Position numbers and translations under genes: made by a program
Notes under the pieces: generated by a model
The model's input: the letters and a program-made list of their open reading frames with translations, nothing else
What the model was told of the DNA's origin: nothing
The model's database searches: none
NCBI GenBank assembly: GCA_009918865.1
Contig: RGCY01000073.1
Location: 1 to 6,240 of the forward strand
Direction of reading: 5' to 3'
Length of the DNA stretch: 6,240 nt
From: Actinomycetota bacterium
GTDB taxonomy: Bacteria > Actinomycetota > Actinomycetes > S36-B12 > UBA5976
Shown here: piece by piece, positions 5,764 through 6,240 of the stretch
Numbering within the stretch: position 1 is the stretch's first letter
Layout: every line of letters starts with the position of its first letter

Positions 5764-6240
5764 CGGTCACTCACTCCAATGTGCTGCACACCCACGGGCT
5801 CAATGTCTCGGTCGAGGGTGCACGAGTGCTGCACAACGTCTCCGTTGACATCATGAGTGGAACCTGCACAGCATTACTCGGACCAAATGGGTCCGGCAAG
5901 ACCACATTCATTCGAGCGGTGCTCGGGCTGATCGCATCGTCAGGGGAAGTCCGTTGGTTTGGTGCTCAAGAACAGGACTACCGCGCAACAGGGCGCGTCT
6001 CGCTGGTTCCGCAATTGCTCCCAGCAGCCAATGCCGTACCTGTCAGTGTCGCTGAGTTTGTTGAGTCAGCGTTCACGAGTCCAGCAAACCGGCTCAGTAA
6101 GTGGCGGCATCGGGCTCACCGCGCACAGGCACTGCATAGTGCTTTGTCGCGTGTGGGGTTGCTAGACAAAGCAGACCGACCCGTCAATGCCCTGTCCGGT
6201 GGTGAGCAACGTCGAGCACTGTTTGCACGTGCCATAGTCA
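5760..6240 (+). CDS. znuC: Zinc ABC transporter ATP-binding protein, 3' end outside window
   Basis: 160 codons of an ABC ATPase are visible before the window ends. It should power zinc import by the ZnuA-linked permease on the cytoplasmic side. The Walker A motif is GPNGSGKT (41-48), the Q-loop glutamine is Gln85 in SLVPQ, and the signature is LSGGEQRR (145-152). Walker B and the H-loop lie beyond position 6240. The start ATG (5760-5762) overlaps the znuA stop TGA (5761-5763) as ATGA, which suggests translational coupling; no separate Shine-Dalgarno is evident. The assignment to zinc import comes from the neighbouring znuA and its operator, since the ATPase alone would only say metal-type ABC importer. 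A znuB permease gene is expected next. Confidence 0.9.
   Translation, partial: MTVTHSNVLHTHGLNVSVEGARVLHNVSVDIMSGTCTALLGPNGSGKTTFIRAVLGLIASSGEVRWFGAQEQDYRATGRVSLVPQLLPAANAVPVSVAEFVESAFTSPANRLSKWRHRAHRAQALHSALSRVGLLDKADRPVNALSGGEQRRALFARAIV

Noticed and set aside
1..6240. CRISPR array, tRNA/rRNA genes, insertion sequences or phage genes
   Set aside because: No regularly spaced direct repeats, tRNA-like cloverleafs, transposase motifs or terminal inverted repeats with target duplications were seen; the window reads as ordinary chromosomal genes.

Overview
The window looks like a chromosomal stretch from a Gram-positive actinobacterium (Actinomycetota). This is inference. It rests on the moderately high G+C composition, a secreted multidomain glycosidase with actinobacterial-style Fn3 and Ig-like modules, a lipoprotein metal-binding protein with a Zur-type operator, and promoters placed so that the mRNA would start at or next to the start codon. 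No rRNA or tRNA gene, CRISPR array, insertion sequence or phage gene is visible.

Layout: positions 1-4687 hold four genes, all on the minus strand. In transcription order (right to left) they are: a secreted GH16 glucanase with N-terminal Fn3/Ig-like modules (2963-4687); an AlkA-type HhH-GPD DNA glycosylase (2324-2941), only 21 nt downstream with its own Shine-Dalgarno; a Cys/Met-metabolism PLP enzyme of the transsulfuration family (1017-2240); and a secreted esterase-D/enterochelin-esterase-like alpha/beta hydrolase (933-1), whose 3' end lies outside the window. Between the GH16 gene and the plus-strand genes is a 188-nt divergent control region (4688-4875). On the plus strand, from 4876, lies a zinc-uptake ABC operon: znuA (solute-binding lipoprotein), then znuC (ATPase, 5' part only), joined by an ATGA stop/start overlap. 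A znuB permease would be expected beyond the window.

How the parts work together: the ZnuA lipoprotein should capture zinc outside the membrane and pass it to a permease powered by ZnuC. A Zur-like box lies across the -10 element and predicted transcription start of this operon, so zinc-replete cells should shut it off. The GH16 enzyme and the esterase are both exported and probably act on environmental glucans and esters; the glycosylase and PLP enzyme between them are cytoplasmic housekeeping functions. Nothing in the sequence shows that the four minus-strand genes form one pathway.

The strongest non-routine signal is the compact znuA control element: a near-consensus promoter, a Zur-like operator and an apparently leaderless start codon packed into about 37 bp. 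I see no evidence for a wholly new system; the genes belong to known families.
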